Shown here: positions 1 to 8,523 of the stretch, piece after piece
Layout: each line of letters begins with the position of its first letter
Numbering within the stretch: the stretch's first letter is position 1
Assembly (NCBI GenBank): GCA_027484425.1
Contig: JAIXSZ010000015.1
Span: 62,001 to 126,000, forward strand
DNA from: Sphingobacteriales bacterium
GTDB taxonomy: Bacteria > Bacteroidota > Bacteroidia > Chitinophagales > Chitinophagaceae
Length of the DNA: 64,000 nt
Reading direction: 5' to 3'
Notes under the pieces: generated by a model
Databases searched by the model: none
The model's input: only the letters and a program-made list of their open reading frames with translations
What the model was told of the DNA's origin: nothing
Made by a program: the position numbers and the translations under genes

Positions 1-923
1 CCAATGCTGGTCAAAAAGTGTGCTTTGTGTTGCAGTAAACCTCTGAATCCGTAAGAGCCTAAAACCTGCAGCAATCGTACCAACACAAACTGCACATAAC
101 CTCTTCTGAAGTGAATTTCATCCATCCTAGGTACATGAAGGTCGGCAAGACTGCTAATGTAGCCATTTAGCAAGTCTTCTTTCCAAGCTTCTGGTAGTTG
201 TGCTTTGGCTTGCCACAGCAGAGATGCCAGGTCATATTGTGGAGGCCCCTGCATACAGCCTTGGTAATCAATGAAATAGATTTTACCATCATACACCATA
301 ATGTTTCTACTTTGAAAATCGCGAAACATAAGTGTTTGAGGTTGTACTCTACCTAAATCTTTGCTCAACAACTCCATTTCGCTTATTAGCAATGATCGAT
401 CGTATGGAATATTTTGTAGGTCAGCAAAATAGTACTTGAAATACAAAAGATCTGACATAATAGCCTTTTCGTCAAACTGTTTTGAAGCAAAGCACTGTTT
501 ATAATCAGCTTCTCTGCCCGCTATCCATTGCAGTTTGGCTAGTTGTGTTAGCGATTTGTGGTAGAGTTTGCGATTAGTTTCTGTAAACCCATCTTTTGTA
601 ATCAAGTCGAATAGAGAGGTATCGCCAAGGTCCTGTTGCAGGTAAGCTCTACGGTCTTTATTTATAGCAAATATCTCTGGCACATTTACCTGATGCTTGC
701 GCAGCAGCTCAGTGAAATAAAAAAAGGTATTGTTTTCTGCTATATTTGTGTTGTAGGTTCCTATTGCAGTAACCTTTCCGGCTGTTAGACGATAATATCT
801 TCTGTCTGAACCAGACACAGCAAGTGCTTCTATCGATTCTGGTGTTTTCTCAAAATGTTCCTCAAATAGTTTTTCAAGGATAACAGTAACCTGTACGGTG
901 GTTTTATTAGGAGTCATGTTCAT
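1..923 (-). CDS. Aminoglycoside phosphotransferase-fold sugar kinase, probably with a RapZ C-terminal domain beyond the edge (partial)
   Basis: The reading frame starts at 923 (alternative ATG at 917) and is open for about 307 residues to the left edge, so the 3' end is missing. The translation has an APH/choline-kinase fold: a catalytic loop FRDFQSRN near residue 200 and a metal-binding FIDYQG motif about 15 residues later, followed by the family's QYDLASLLW stretch. Related Bacteroidota proteins resemble the MurNAc/GlcNAc kinase AmgK and often carry a RapZ C-terminal domain after the point where this window ends; the last visible residues (LGSYGFRGLL) match the linker I associate with that fusion. 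The usual catalytic His is Phe (FRD rather than HRD). The start overlaps the end of sixA by 17 bp, suggesting translational coupling. The sugar substrate is inferred from family only. Confidence 0.8.
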   Translation of the reverse strand, partial: MNMTPNKTTVQVTVILEKLFEEHFEKTPESIEALAVSGSDRRYYRLTAGKVTAIGTYNTNIAENNTFFYFTELLRKHQVNVPEIFAINKDRRAYLQQDLGDTSLFDLITKDGFTETNRKLYHKSLTQLAKLQWIAGREADYKQCFASKQFDEKAIMSDLLYFKYYFADLQNIPYDRSLLISEMELLSKDLGRVQPQTLMFRDFQSRNIMVYDGKIYFIDYQGCMQGPPQYDLASLLWQAKAQLPEAWKEDLLNGYISSLADLHVPRMDEIHFRRGYVQFVLVRLLQVLGSYGFRGLLQHKAHFLTSI

Positions 924-1413
924 TTTTAGGATAATCAAATATTATTACTTTTCTTTTCGAAACAGGGAAATCTTCCCATCTGTCAGATTCAAATGTAGCG
1001 GCAACTATACCACATGTAGGCATGTTATTGGTAAAAAAGTGGGGAGAAAGTTGGTTCACAAACTCAGTTATTCCCGGATTATGTGCTACAATTAAGACTG
1101 TTTTTATACTGTTTTTTACTACATAGAGGGTTTCTTCTATTACAGATGGTATGCAATGGTACAATTTGTCCTCCCACTGCACTAGAGCAACATCATAGCC
1201 AGATTGCTGAGCAATATAAGATGCCGTTTCTCTTGTTCTTTTTGCAGTGCTTGATATAATTAGTTCAGGGATAAGACCTGCTTTTACTAGACGGGCTCCC
1301 ATGGCTGGTGCATCTTTAGCTCCTCTCTCATTAAGCGGTCTGTCAAAATCGCTTTGAAGCGGGTTTGCCCAACTAGATTTTGCATGCCGTACTATAATTA
1401 GCGTCCGCTTCAT
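907..1413 (-). CDS. sixA: SixA-type histidine phosphatase
   Basis: This 168-residue protein belongs to the histidine phosphatase (phosphoglycerate mutase-like) superfamily, SixA branch. The N-terminal RHAKSS motif supplies the phospho-accepting His10, and a second catalytic His111 lies in VAHNPG; an Arg-containing TAKRTRET segment near residue 57 also fits. SixA enzymes remove phosphate from histidine in phosphorelay or PTS proteins; the actual target here is unknown. Length is normal for the family. The 3' end overlaps the start of the APH-fold gene by 17 bp, so the two are likely co-transcribed. No exact TAnnTTTG element was found just upstream. Confidence 0.9.
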   Translation of the reverse strand: MKRTLIIVRHAKSSWANPLQSDFDRPLNERGAKDAPAMGARLVKAGLIPELIISSTAKRTRETASYIAQQSGYDVALVQWEDKLYHCIPSVIEETLYVVKNSIKTVLIVAHNPGITEFVNQLSPHFFTNNMPTCGIVAATFESDRWEDFPVSKRKVIIFDYPKNEHDS

Positions 1414-1526
1414 AATGCGTATTCACTGTAGATTACAGTTTATTTTTGTAAAAGACAATTCCCAGTAACTACTGTTGCCCAAATTGAACGTGCAAATTAC
1501 GCAAAAACCTGCCACATGAGGGTAGT

Positions 1527-1904
1527 TTAACTTTCTTCACTATAAAGGTCTCGTTCTAGTATCTCCATGCTTATTATATCTATAGCTTCTATCATTTTGG
1601 GGGTCACATTCAGCAAAGTGTCTGTTTCGCTTTCTTTTAGCGATGCAAGGACCTTACCTTTTACACCGGTAAAGACCAAAGATCTTCCCATTGAGTAACA
1701 TTCTTCATGCATTTCTATCAAGCTCAGCTTTGCATCATCTTCTATAGTTTTACAATTCTGAAAGTCTACGATAAAACTTTGACTGCCACTTTGTCTCATT
1801 TTTTCAAACATGGCGCGCAAATCCTCTGCCATATTTGCTGTAATAGTTTCAGATTCGGGAGTAATAACCGAAAAGGTGTCTCTGGTATCAATTTTGAAGT
1901 CCAT
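1527..1904 (-). CDS. STAS-domain protein
   Basis: A soluble protein of 125 residues when started at the ATG at 1904; an in-frame start at 1943 would add 13 residues of atypical sequence. The pattern of an early beta strand (FSVITPESETI), a FIVDFQNCKTI strand-loop and a later SLVFTGVKGKVLASL segment fits a STAS domain as in anti-sigma factor antagonists. The position where antagonists carry the phosphorylated Ser is not clearly conserved (CKTIEDDAK), so partner-switching regulation is uncertain. It is transcribed away from clpC and no sigma-factor kinase gene is adjacent. Confidence 0.65.
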   Translation of the reverse strand: MDFKIDTRDTFSVITPESETITANMAEDLRAMFEKMRQSGSQSFIVDFQNCKTIEDDAKLSLIEMHEECYSMGRSLVFTGVKGKVLASLKESETDTLLNVTPKMIEAIDIISMEILERDLYSEES

Positions 1905-2083
1905 GATGTTGCAGTTTTGCTTTGTTAAAGAATCGAATAACAATAACCAACCAAGAGAGTACTTTGTATCGTAAGTTCTTCAAAGGAAAGGTTGCTGTGA
2001 GACAGGTGTTTATTGGGAATGTTAATCTTAAAAATAATCATTCCTGCATATTTACCACATTTTTTTTGCTAGCAGTGTGAAGG

Positions 2084-2115
2084 CAAAGTTAATATGCCAA
2101 ATTACGTACTATCAA
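2084..2115 (-). promoter_or_regulatory. Candidate promoter for the STAS gene
   Basis: On the minus strand a perfect TAnnTTTG element (TAACTTTG, 2084-2091) is preceded after 21 bp by TTG (2113-2115), close to the Bacteroidota -33/-7 arrangement. It would give a long leader of about 170 nt before the ATG at 1904, and it lies in the clpC upstream region, so assignment is tentative. Confidence 0.3.
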
Positions 2116-2190
2116 CGATGTGTCTATAACAATTGGCAATACTTCAAGTCTTATTTAATCACTAACTTTATTCAAAAATCAGGACTATAC

Positions 2191-4743
2191 ATGGATTCAA
2201 ACTTCTCGCCAAAAGTCAAAGAGATCATTTCGTACAGTAGGGAGGAAGCACTGAGGCTCGGTAATGATTTTATAGGTACAGAGCACTTGTTGCTTGGTCT
2301 CATTCGTGAGGGCGACGGCATGGCTCTAAAGGTCCTCCAAAGTATGCAGGTCGATCTATTCGAGCTTCGTAAAGAGCTAGAAAGTGCTATAAAAGACAAA
2401 AACAGCAAACCCTTACTTAATATCAATAGTTTGCCACTTACTAAGCAGGCAGAAAAAGTAATTCGCATCACAGTACTTGAAGCCAAAGCACTTAAAAGTA
2501 CTACAGTAGAAACAGAACATCTCATGCTATCTATTCTTAAAAACAAAGAAAATGTAGCAACCCAGATTCTAGGCAATCTGGATGTAGATTACGAGCGTTT
2601 TAAAGGAGAATTAAGCATACTGCAAGGTGGTAGCCCAACTAGCGACTACAACGATCCGGGGTCAGAAGACTTTGAAGATGACGATGAGCGCAAACAACAA
2701 TACCAGCAGCGCAAACCAGCGACAGGCAACACAAAATCTAAAACACCTGTACTGGATAATTTCGGAAGAGATATCACCAAATTTGCAGAGTTGGGAAATC
2801 TCGACCCTATAGTGGGAAGAGAAGAAGAAATAGAGAGAGTATCACAAATATTATCCCGACGCAAGAAGAACAATCCTATATTGATTGGTGAGCCTGGAGT
2901 AGGTAAAACCGCAATAGTTGAAGGTCTGGCACTACGTATCGTACAAAGGAAAGTATCCAGAGTACTGTTTGACAAACGAGTAATCAGTTTAGATCTTGCA
3001 GCCCTCGTTGCAGGTACTAAATACCGCGGCCAGTTCGAAGAACGTATGAAAGCGATAATGAACGAACTGGAAAAAAACAGGGATGTGATTCTTTTTATCG
3101 ATGAAATTCATACGATTGTAGGTGCTGGTGGAGCGTCAGGGTCGCTCGATGCATCTAACATTTTTAAGCCAGCACTTGCTCGTGGCGATCTTCAATGCAT
3201 TGGTGCGTCAACTCTTGATGAATATCGTATGTACATAGAGAAGGATGGTGCCCTAGATCGCCGCTTTCAAAAAGTACTTATAGAGCCACCGAGCGTTGAA
3301 GAAACTATAATCATTCTCAATAACATTCGCTCGAAATACGAAGACTTCCACAATGTAATTTATGACGCTGAGTCGATAGAAGCTTGTGTGAAACTGAGTG
3401 ATAGGTACATGACCGATAGGCTGTTGCCCGACAAAGCAATTGACGTAATGGACGAAGCAGGAGCTAGAGTGCACCTCAAGAATATCAATGTGCCACAGAG
3501 CATATTGGATCTGGAGAAACAAATAGAAGATATAAAACAAGAGAAAAATAAGGTAGTGAAAAGTCAGCGATTCGAAGAAGCCGCTGCACTGCGCGATCGT
3601 GAGAAAAGATTGGGCGAAGAGCTAGAGCGCGCTAAAGCTGAATGGGAAGAAGAAGCAAAACACAAACGTTTCCCGATCAACGAAGAAGCGATAGCAGAGG
3701 TGATAAGTATGATGACGGGTATACCCGTTATGAGGATGGTGGAGGCAGAGAGTAACAAACTGCGTAGAATGGGCGATGACCTGCAAGGTGCTGTTGTGGG
3801 CCAAGATGATGCAATAAACAAAATAGTAAAAGCTATTCAACGAAACAGAGTAGGTCTTAAGGACCCGCGCAAACCAATAGGGTCTTTCATTTTCTTAGGT
3901 CCTACAGGTGTTGGTAAAACAGAATTAGCTAGAGCATTAGCCCGTTATATGTTTGACGGAGAAGATGCTCTGATTAGAGTAGATATGAGCGAATATATGG
4001 AGAAGTTCTCTTTAAGCCGTCTTATAGGTGCTCCTCCAGGGTATGTGGGTTATGAAGAAGGCGGACAGCTTACCGAAAAAGTAAGGCGTAAACCCTATTC
4101 AGTTGTATTGCTCGACGAAATAGAAAAAGCACACCCAGATATTTTCAATATTATGCTCCAAGTATTAGATGATGGTCAACTTACGGATGGGCTGGGTAGA
4201 AAAGTAGATTTCAAGAATACGCTTATCATAATGACGTCCAACATTGGTGCTCGTCAGCTCAAAGACTTTGGCACAGGAGTTGGTTTTGCCACAACAGCGA
4301 AAACAACTAGCAGTGAAGAAAATAGCCGTGGTGTTATAGAGAAAGCACTAAAACGCACATTCTCTCCAGAGTTTCTGAATCGTATTGACGATGTAGTTAT
4401 TTTCAATTCGCTCGATGACTCTAATATAGCGCAGATCATTGATATTATAATGAAAGATGTCCTGAAACGTCTAAATGCTCTGGGCTTTACATTGCATTTA
4501 GCGGACAGTGCCAAAAAGTTTATAGCAGAAAAAGGATATGATCAGCAGTTCGGTGCTCGTCCTCTGCATAGGGCTATTCAGAAATACTTGGAAGACCCAC
4601 TAGCAGAAGAAATACTAAACCACAGAATAAAATCGGGAGATACGGTATCTGCAGAATATAATGAAACAGAAAAGAAAATTGTTTTCGACATTAACCATGC
4701 GCCCACTATCGTAGAAACCGAAAAACCACTGGACGGACAATAA
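2191..4743 (+). CDS. clpC: ATP-dependent Clp protease ATP-binding subunit ClpC
   Basis: An 850-residue Hsp100 unfoldase that feeds substrates to ClpP. Two Clp N-terminal repeats occupy residues 1-140, AAA-1 has Walker A GEPGVGKT near 232 and Walker B LFIDEIH, a UVR-type coiled segment (RFEEAAALRDREKRL) sits near 455-475, AAA-2 has Walker A GPTGVGKT near 569, and the ClpB-type D2-small domain closes the protein. The short middle region identifies ClpC rather than the ClpB disaggregase. The frame extends upstream to a GTG at 2077, but the ATG at 2191 begins the conserved N-terminal domain (MDSNFSPKVKEII) and is chosen. A strong hairpin terminator follows the stop. It is monocistronic. Confidence 0.96.
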   Translation: MDSNFSPKVKEIISYSREEALRLGNDFIGTEHLLLGLIREGDGMALKVLQSMQVDLFELRKELESAIKDKNSKPLLNINSLPLTKQAEKVIRITVLEAKALKSTTVETEHLMLSILKNKENVATQILGNLDVDYERFKGELSILQGGSPTSDYNDPGSEDFEDDDERKQQYQQRKPATGNTKSKTPVLDNFGRDITKFAELGNLDPIVGREEEIERVSQILSRRKKNNPILIGEPGVGKTAIVEGLALRIVQRKVSRVLFDKRVISLDLAALVAGTKYRGQFEERMKAIMNELEKNRDVILFIDEIHTIVGAGGASGSLDASNIFKPALARGDLQCIGASTLDEYRMYIEKDGALDRRFQKVLIEPPSVEETIIILNNIRSKYEDFHNVIYDAESIEACVKLSDRYMTDRLLPDKAIDVMDEAGARVHLKNINVPQSILDLEKQIEDIKQEKNKVVKSQRFEEAAALRDREKRLGEELERAKAEWEEEAKHKRFPINEEAIAEVISMMTGIPVMRMVEAESNKLRRMGDDLQGAVVGQDDAINKIVKAIQRNRVGLKDPRKPIGSFIFLGPTGVGKTELARALARYMFDGEDALIRVDMSEYMEKFSLSRLIGAPPGYVGYEEGGQLTEKVRRKPYSVVLLDEIEKAHPDIFNIMLQVLDDGQLTDGLGRKVDFKNTLIIMTSNIGARQLKDFGTGVGFATTAKTTSSEENSRGVIEKALKRTFSPEFLNRIDDVVIFNSLDDSNIAQIIDIIMKDVLKRLNALGFTLHLADSAKKFIAEKGYDQQFGARPLHRAIQKYLEDPLAEEILNHRIKSGDTVSAEYNETEKKIVFDINHAPTIVETEKPLDGQ

Positions 4744-4767
4744 AGCAAGATTATTTTATACTATTCC

Positions 4768-4804
4768 AAATGAACCGCAACCCACTTTGCGGTTCATTTG
4801 TTTT
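4768..4804 (+). terminator. Rho-independent terminator of clpC
   Basis: A 13-bp perfect stem (4768-4780 with 4787-4799), six-base loop, then TTTT after a G. It begins 25 bp after the clpC stop. Confidence 0.75.
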
Positions 4805-4925
4805 AAAGTAATACAAGGTTAGCTTATTTTCTAGTTAATAAAAGCACCAATTTATTGGTCATAATTGATGTACTCACACCTAAAAAGTGTCAACGGTACT
4901 GCATAGCTTTGCAATCAAACCTGTT

Positions 4926-6590
4926 ATGCCTAAAATTCCATTCTGGATATTTGTTATCATAGCTATTATCTACATCTCAGCGGTGAGGGTAGACACTATG
5001 GATGTTGATGCTTCTCAGTACGCTGAAATAAGCCGCGAAATGATGGAAAGCGGCAGCTATCTTCAAATATTCGACCGAGGCGTTGACTACCTTGATAAGC
5101 CCCCGCTGCATTTTTGGCTCAGTGCTCTGTCCATGCGTTTATTGGGAGTTAACAATCTAGGCTATAAGTTACCATCTATTTTGTTTGCCCTTTGGTCGCT
5201 GTTTGCAACTTGGCGATTGGGCAGACTATTATACAATGATATTACTGGTAGAATGGCTGCACTCATTCTTGCTACCTGTCAAGGTTTGTTTCTTATCACT
5301 AACGATGTCCGATGCGACACCATTCTCATGAGTTGTGTTATCACTTCTATTTGGCTCATTCAAGAGTGGGTCGTTAGCCGAAAAGTCCACTATCTATTGG
5401 CGGGAAGCGCGGCTATAGCTTTAGGTATGATGACCAAAGGTCCAGTAGCACTTATGGTTCCAGGATTTTGTTTTGTCACAGATTGGGTTTTTCGTCGTCA
5501 ATGGAAAAATTTTCTCACACCAGCATTTATACCCGCACTCTTAGTTATAGGCATTTTACTCGTTCCCATGAGTATTGGTCTTTATCAGCAGTTTGACCTA
5601 CAACCCCAAAAAGCTGTCAACGGTACCACTGGTGTTTCAGGATTACGTTTTTTCTATTGGTCACAAAGTTTTGGTAGGCTAACAGGCGAGAGCCCTTGGA
5701 ACAATGGGGCTAAACTAGACTTTCTTTTACTTAATATGTTGTGGTCGTTCTTGCCATGGATTTTTTTATTTCTTACCGCTCTCACCATAAACACATCCAC
5801 GCTTATCCGTCAACGGTTCCGCCTTCTGGCAGGTCAGGAGTGGGTCACTTCAGGTGGGTTTATTTTGGCATACCTTACCTTGGGGTCTTCTGCCTACCAG
5901 TTACCCCATTATATTTTTGTGGTTTTTCCTTTGGCAGCTATCCTTACAGCAAATCTCGTTTACAAAACAGGAGTAGATAGTAGTTACTCTAGGCTTTTGA
6001 AATTCATGGCTTCTGCACACACTGTAATCTCATTTTTGTTGCTTGTTGCTGTGGGTTTTCTAGTTATAGTAGTTTTTCCCGCAGGTATTGTTGTAATGTT
6101 ACTTTGGGCAATTTGTTTGGCTGGTTGGCTTTATCTTGCTTTCATTCAAAAATTCGAAAAGTTTAGCTTGTTATGGTTGCCTTCAGCAGCGATAATTATT
6201 GTCAATCTTTTTCTTACCAATTGGTTTTACTATCCTCTTTTGGGTTACCAAGCAGGCTCTCAGGTAGGCAGATTTATACACGATACCAAGATAGATCCAG
6301 GTACAGTTATGATATACAAACCAGAAGACCCACTAAATGCGCTGCATTTTTATGCTCAAGGCGCTATTCCTAGTACTGATACTTCCATTGCACTCAGCAG
6401 ACAATATGTACTAACAATGAGTAAAGGCTTAAATAGTCTTAAAGATCAAGGCTATCATTTTAAAATCATAAAACAAGGAGTATACTACAAGGTTAGCGAA
6501 TTAACACTACCATTTCTCAATCCCTCATCTCGAAGTGCTGTGGTACAAAATTATTATTTACTAAGAATAACTTCAATCGCCTCTCAATAA
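4926..6590 (+). CDS. Glycosyltransferase family 39 / ArnT-like membrane protein
   Basis: A polytopic membrane protein of 554 residues. After the first membrane segment comes an acidic loop (VDTMDVDASQYAEISREM) ahead of YLDKPPLHFWL, the signature of GT-C fold glycosyltransferases of the ArnT/PMT type, where the acidic residues in the first periplasmic loop are catalytic. About ten or more hydrophobic segments follow, then a soluble C-terminal part. Such enzymes transfer a sugar from a polyprenyl-phosphate donor to lipid A, protein or glycan; the acceptor cannot be told here. A GTG at 4887 could add 13 residues, but the ATG at 4926 directly precedes the hydrophobic N terminus and is preferred. 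It ends 3 bp from the convergent Fn3 gene. Confidence 0.82.
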   Translation: MPKIPFWIFVIIAIIYISAVRVDTMDVDASQYAEISREMMESGSYLQIFDRGVDYLDKPPLHFWLSALSMRLLGVNNLGYKLPSILFALWSLFATWRLGRLLYNDITGRMAALILATCQGLFLITNDVRCDTILMSCVITSIWLIQEWVVSRKVHYLLAGSAAIALGMMTKGPVALMVPGFCFVTDWVFRRQWKNFLTPAFIPALLVIGILLVPMSIGLYQQFDLQPQKAVNGTTGVSGLRFFYWSQSFGRLTGESPWNNGAKLDFLLLNMLWSFLPWIFLFLTALTINTSTLIRQRFRLLAGQEWVTSGGFILAYLTLGSSAYQLPHYIFVVFPLAAILTANLVYKTGVDSSYSRLLKFMASAHTVISFLLLVAVGFLVIVVFPAGIVVMLLWAICLAGWLYLAFIQKFEKFSLLWLPSAAIIIVNLFLTNWFYYPLLGYQAGSQVGRFIHDTKIDPGTVMIYKPEDPLNALHFYAQGAIPSTDTSIALSRQYVLTMSKGLNSLKDQGYHFKIIKQGVYYKVSELTLPFLNPSSRSAVVQNYYLLRITSIASQ

Positions 6591-6593
6591 CTA

Positions 6594-8360
6594 TTATCTA
6601 CGCTTATTGTTTGCTGGTATTGCGACTACCGCAGGCGTGGAATTAGGGCCAGTTATTCCCCGAATTGTTATTGCACACAGCGTATAAGTCGTAGTGGTCC
6701 CAGGTGCTACGCCCTCAATAACGTGTGCTTTTACTGTCTTCCCTAATATGTTTTCATCTGCTATCAATACGCCATCAGCATAAAGCCTATAGCCGAGCAA
6801 GTCGGCTACATCAGGATAAACCCACATCAAGTATATTTTGCTGCCATCTGTTACATTTTTAACGAATGTAGGGGCTGGCAAGTCTAAACTTAATGATTTA
6901 GCCACAACTGTGTCACTGGGTTCACTTTCCATCCCGCTCAGGCTTACAGCACGAACAAAAAAATGATAGTCGGCAGCAAGACCAGATTCCGCTATGTGTG
7001 TAAAAGAGGTAGTACCAACAGGTAAGGTGTCTGCAAGGACATAATAGCGACGAGAAGTAGGATTGTAAGAGTAAACTTTGTAATGTTTTGTTACCACATC
7101 GCCGTTAATAATGCTGTCCCATTTTAAGCGCATTACAAATTTTTTGTGTTCGATACCACCAATCACTCGTATGTTAAGTGGTTTAGGTGGGTCTATCATC
7201 GGAAAGTAACTATACAGCATTTCAATTCCTGATACAGACGTGCGATCGTGATACAATGTAACCACTCGCATTCTAATTTTACTACTTACTGAAGATCCTG
7301 TTTTGTCTATAAATGTTCTGGAAGAAGGGGGCAGTAATTCAGATACACGCTTATAGCCATCAGGCATATTGTCTTTTTCTACATAAAAACCCTTTACGTA
7401 GTGCTCTTCTTCTATTGGAAAGGCCCAGTTTACTGTAATTCCATCCTTAAAATAATACCCTGACGATATAACATTAGTAACAACAGCTTTTGTGTAGTCT
7501 TCTGGGTGTTGTGAGGGTTCATATGTATATGATTTAATTATACCCTCTATTCCAAAAAGTGTTTGGGCACTAATACTATATTGTTCGGCAGTAAAGGCAT
7601 TGGCAGAAAGGTCATTCCAAGCATATTCAGATAAATGTGCTGCGTCAATGCTGATTATGGGGCTTTCATTTAATCTGATACCTTTTTTGTAAATGTTAAA
7701 ACCAGCTACGTAACTACTTTTTACTCTTTTCTCATCAGCAGTCCATATAACCTTTATACCTTTTTTCCCATTTCCTGCCTGTGATGTTATTTCTTTTATA
7801 ATGTTTAAATCCGGTATTTCACCATAATTCCAATTCACACTAGCCAACAGTTCATCATTTGAATGTGAAAAAACTGCGTATTCATAATCCGTTTTTTGTG
7901 AAAGAGTATGATCTACATACCCAAAACCGCACATAACCGAAATGTCAAAATCTTGACCAGCCATGTAAAGAATTTCCATTATATCCTTATCGCTTTGCTT
8001 CCACTTACTCAAAAAACTCTGATAGTCATACTCCTTAAGTCTTCCTGTCTTAATTAATTCCTTTAGTTTGTTCTGTATTCGTGTGGCTTCAGTATTGTCT
8101 TTTTCAAATATGGCTAGCGACTTCTTTACAGATATTCCTGGCAGCAGTGGCTCTGTGTTAAGTTTTACCCAACCACCGATACCATCTTTGCGTTTAATAT
8201 CAAATCCAGTAAAATCCGAAGGTATACTGTTCATAAACCACACCAACTTCACTGTTTTTCCGTCAGGGCTTTGTGCCAGTAGATTTGTAGTTGCGTTTTG
8301 CCCTAGGCAAACCGAATAATGTGCCAGAAAAGCACAAAAAGAAATTAAGAATGTTTTCAT
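6594..8360 (-). CDS. Secreted fibronectin type III-domain protein
   Basis: A 588-residue exported protein. A signal peptide with a cleavage-type end (SVCLGQ) covers about residues 1-21. The rest consists of repeated beta-sandwich segments with the Fn3 pattern: strand W residues (VKLVWFM, GIKVIWTAD, ITVNWAFP, MRLKWDS, IYLMWVYP) each followed by a Y/F-rich strand (GFDIKRKD, GFNIYKKG, GFYVEKD, YKVYSY, GYRLYADG). At least five such units can be counted. There is no T9SS sorting domain at the C terminus. Function is unknown; related proteins are cell-surface or periplasmic. It lies downstream of the SNF2 helicase gene with a 163-bp gap containing a hairpin. Confidence 0.75.
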   Translation of the reverse strand: MKTFLISFCAFLAHYSVCLGQNATTNLLAQSPDGKTVKLVWFMNSIPSDFTGFDIKRKDGIGGWVKLNTEPLLPGISVKKSLAIFEKDNTEATRIQNKLKELIKTGRLKEYDYQSFLSKWKQSDKDIMEILYMAGQDFDISVMCGFGYVDHTLSQKTDYEYAVFSHSNDELLASVNWNYGEIPDLNIIKEITSQAGNGKKGIKVIWTADEKRVKSSYVAGFNIYKKGIRLNESPIISIDAAHLSEYAWNDLSANAFTAEQYSISAQTLFGIEGIIKSYTYEPSQHPEDYTKAVVTNVISSGYYFKDGITVNWAFPIEEEHYVKGFYVEKDNMPDGYKRVSELLPPSSRTFIDKTGSSVSSKIRMRVVTLYHDRTSVSGIEMLYSYFPMIDPPKPLNIRVIGGIEHKKFVMRLKWDSIINGDVVTKHYKVYSYNPTSRRYYVLADTLPVGTTSFTHIAESGLAADYHFFVRAVSLSGMESEPSDTVVAKSLSLDLPAPTFVKNVTDGSKIYLMWVYPDVADLLGYRLYADGVLIADENILGKTVKAHVIEGVAPGTTTTYTLCAITIRGITGPNSTPAVVAIPANNKRR

Positions 8361-8398
8361 AAAGGATGAATAATGGTCATGTAAAAGTACAATATTTT

Positions 8399-8429
8399 AA
8401 TACCGGACAACAAAATATGGTCCGGTATT
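8399..8429. repeat. Perfect inverted repeat in the SNF2-Fn3 gap
   Basis: A 10-bp perfect stem (8399-8408 with 8420-8429, AATACCGGAC/GTCCGGTATT) around an 11-base loop. No T-run follows on either strand, so it is not a standard terminator. It lies about 95 bp after the SNF2 stop and 39 bp before the Fn3 start, so it could be a transcript-end structure or an operator. Confidence 0.6.
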
Positions 8430-8523
8430 AACCTAATTATGATCAGTCAATAATTGTAGATGTGTAAGCACAAAACAACCAACTTTTTACACATTCACTG
8501 AGTTCTCATGTTATCGCACGTCA

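Noticed and set aside
2077-2190. GTG-initiated N-terminal extension of ClpC
   Set aside because: The extra 38 residues do not resemble Clp N domains and the ATG at 2191 starts the conserved sequence.
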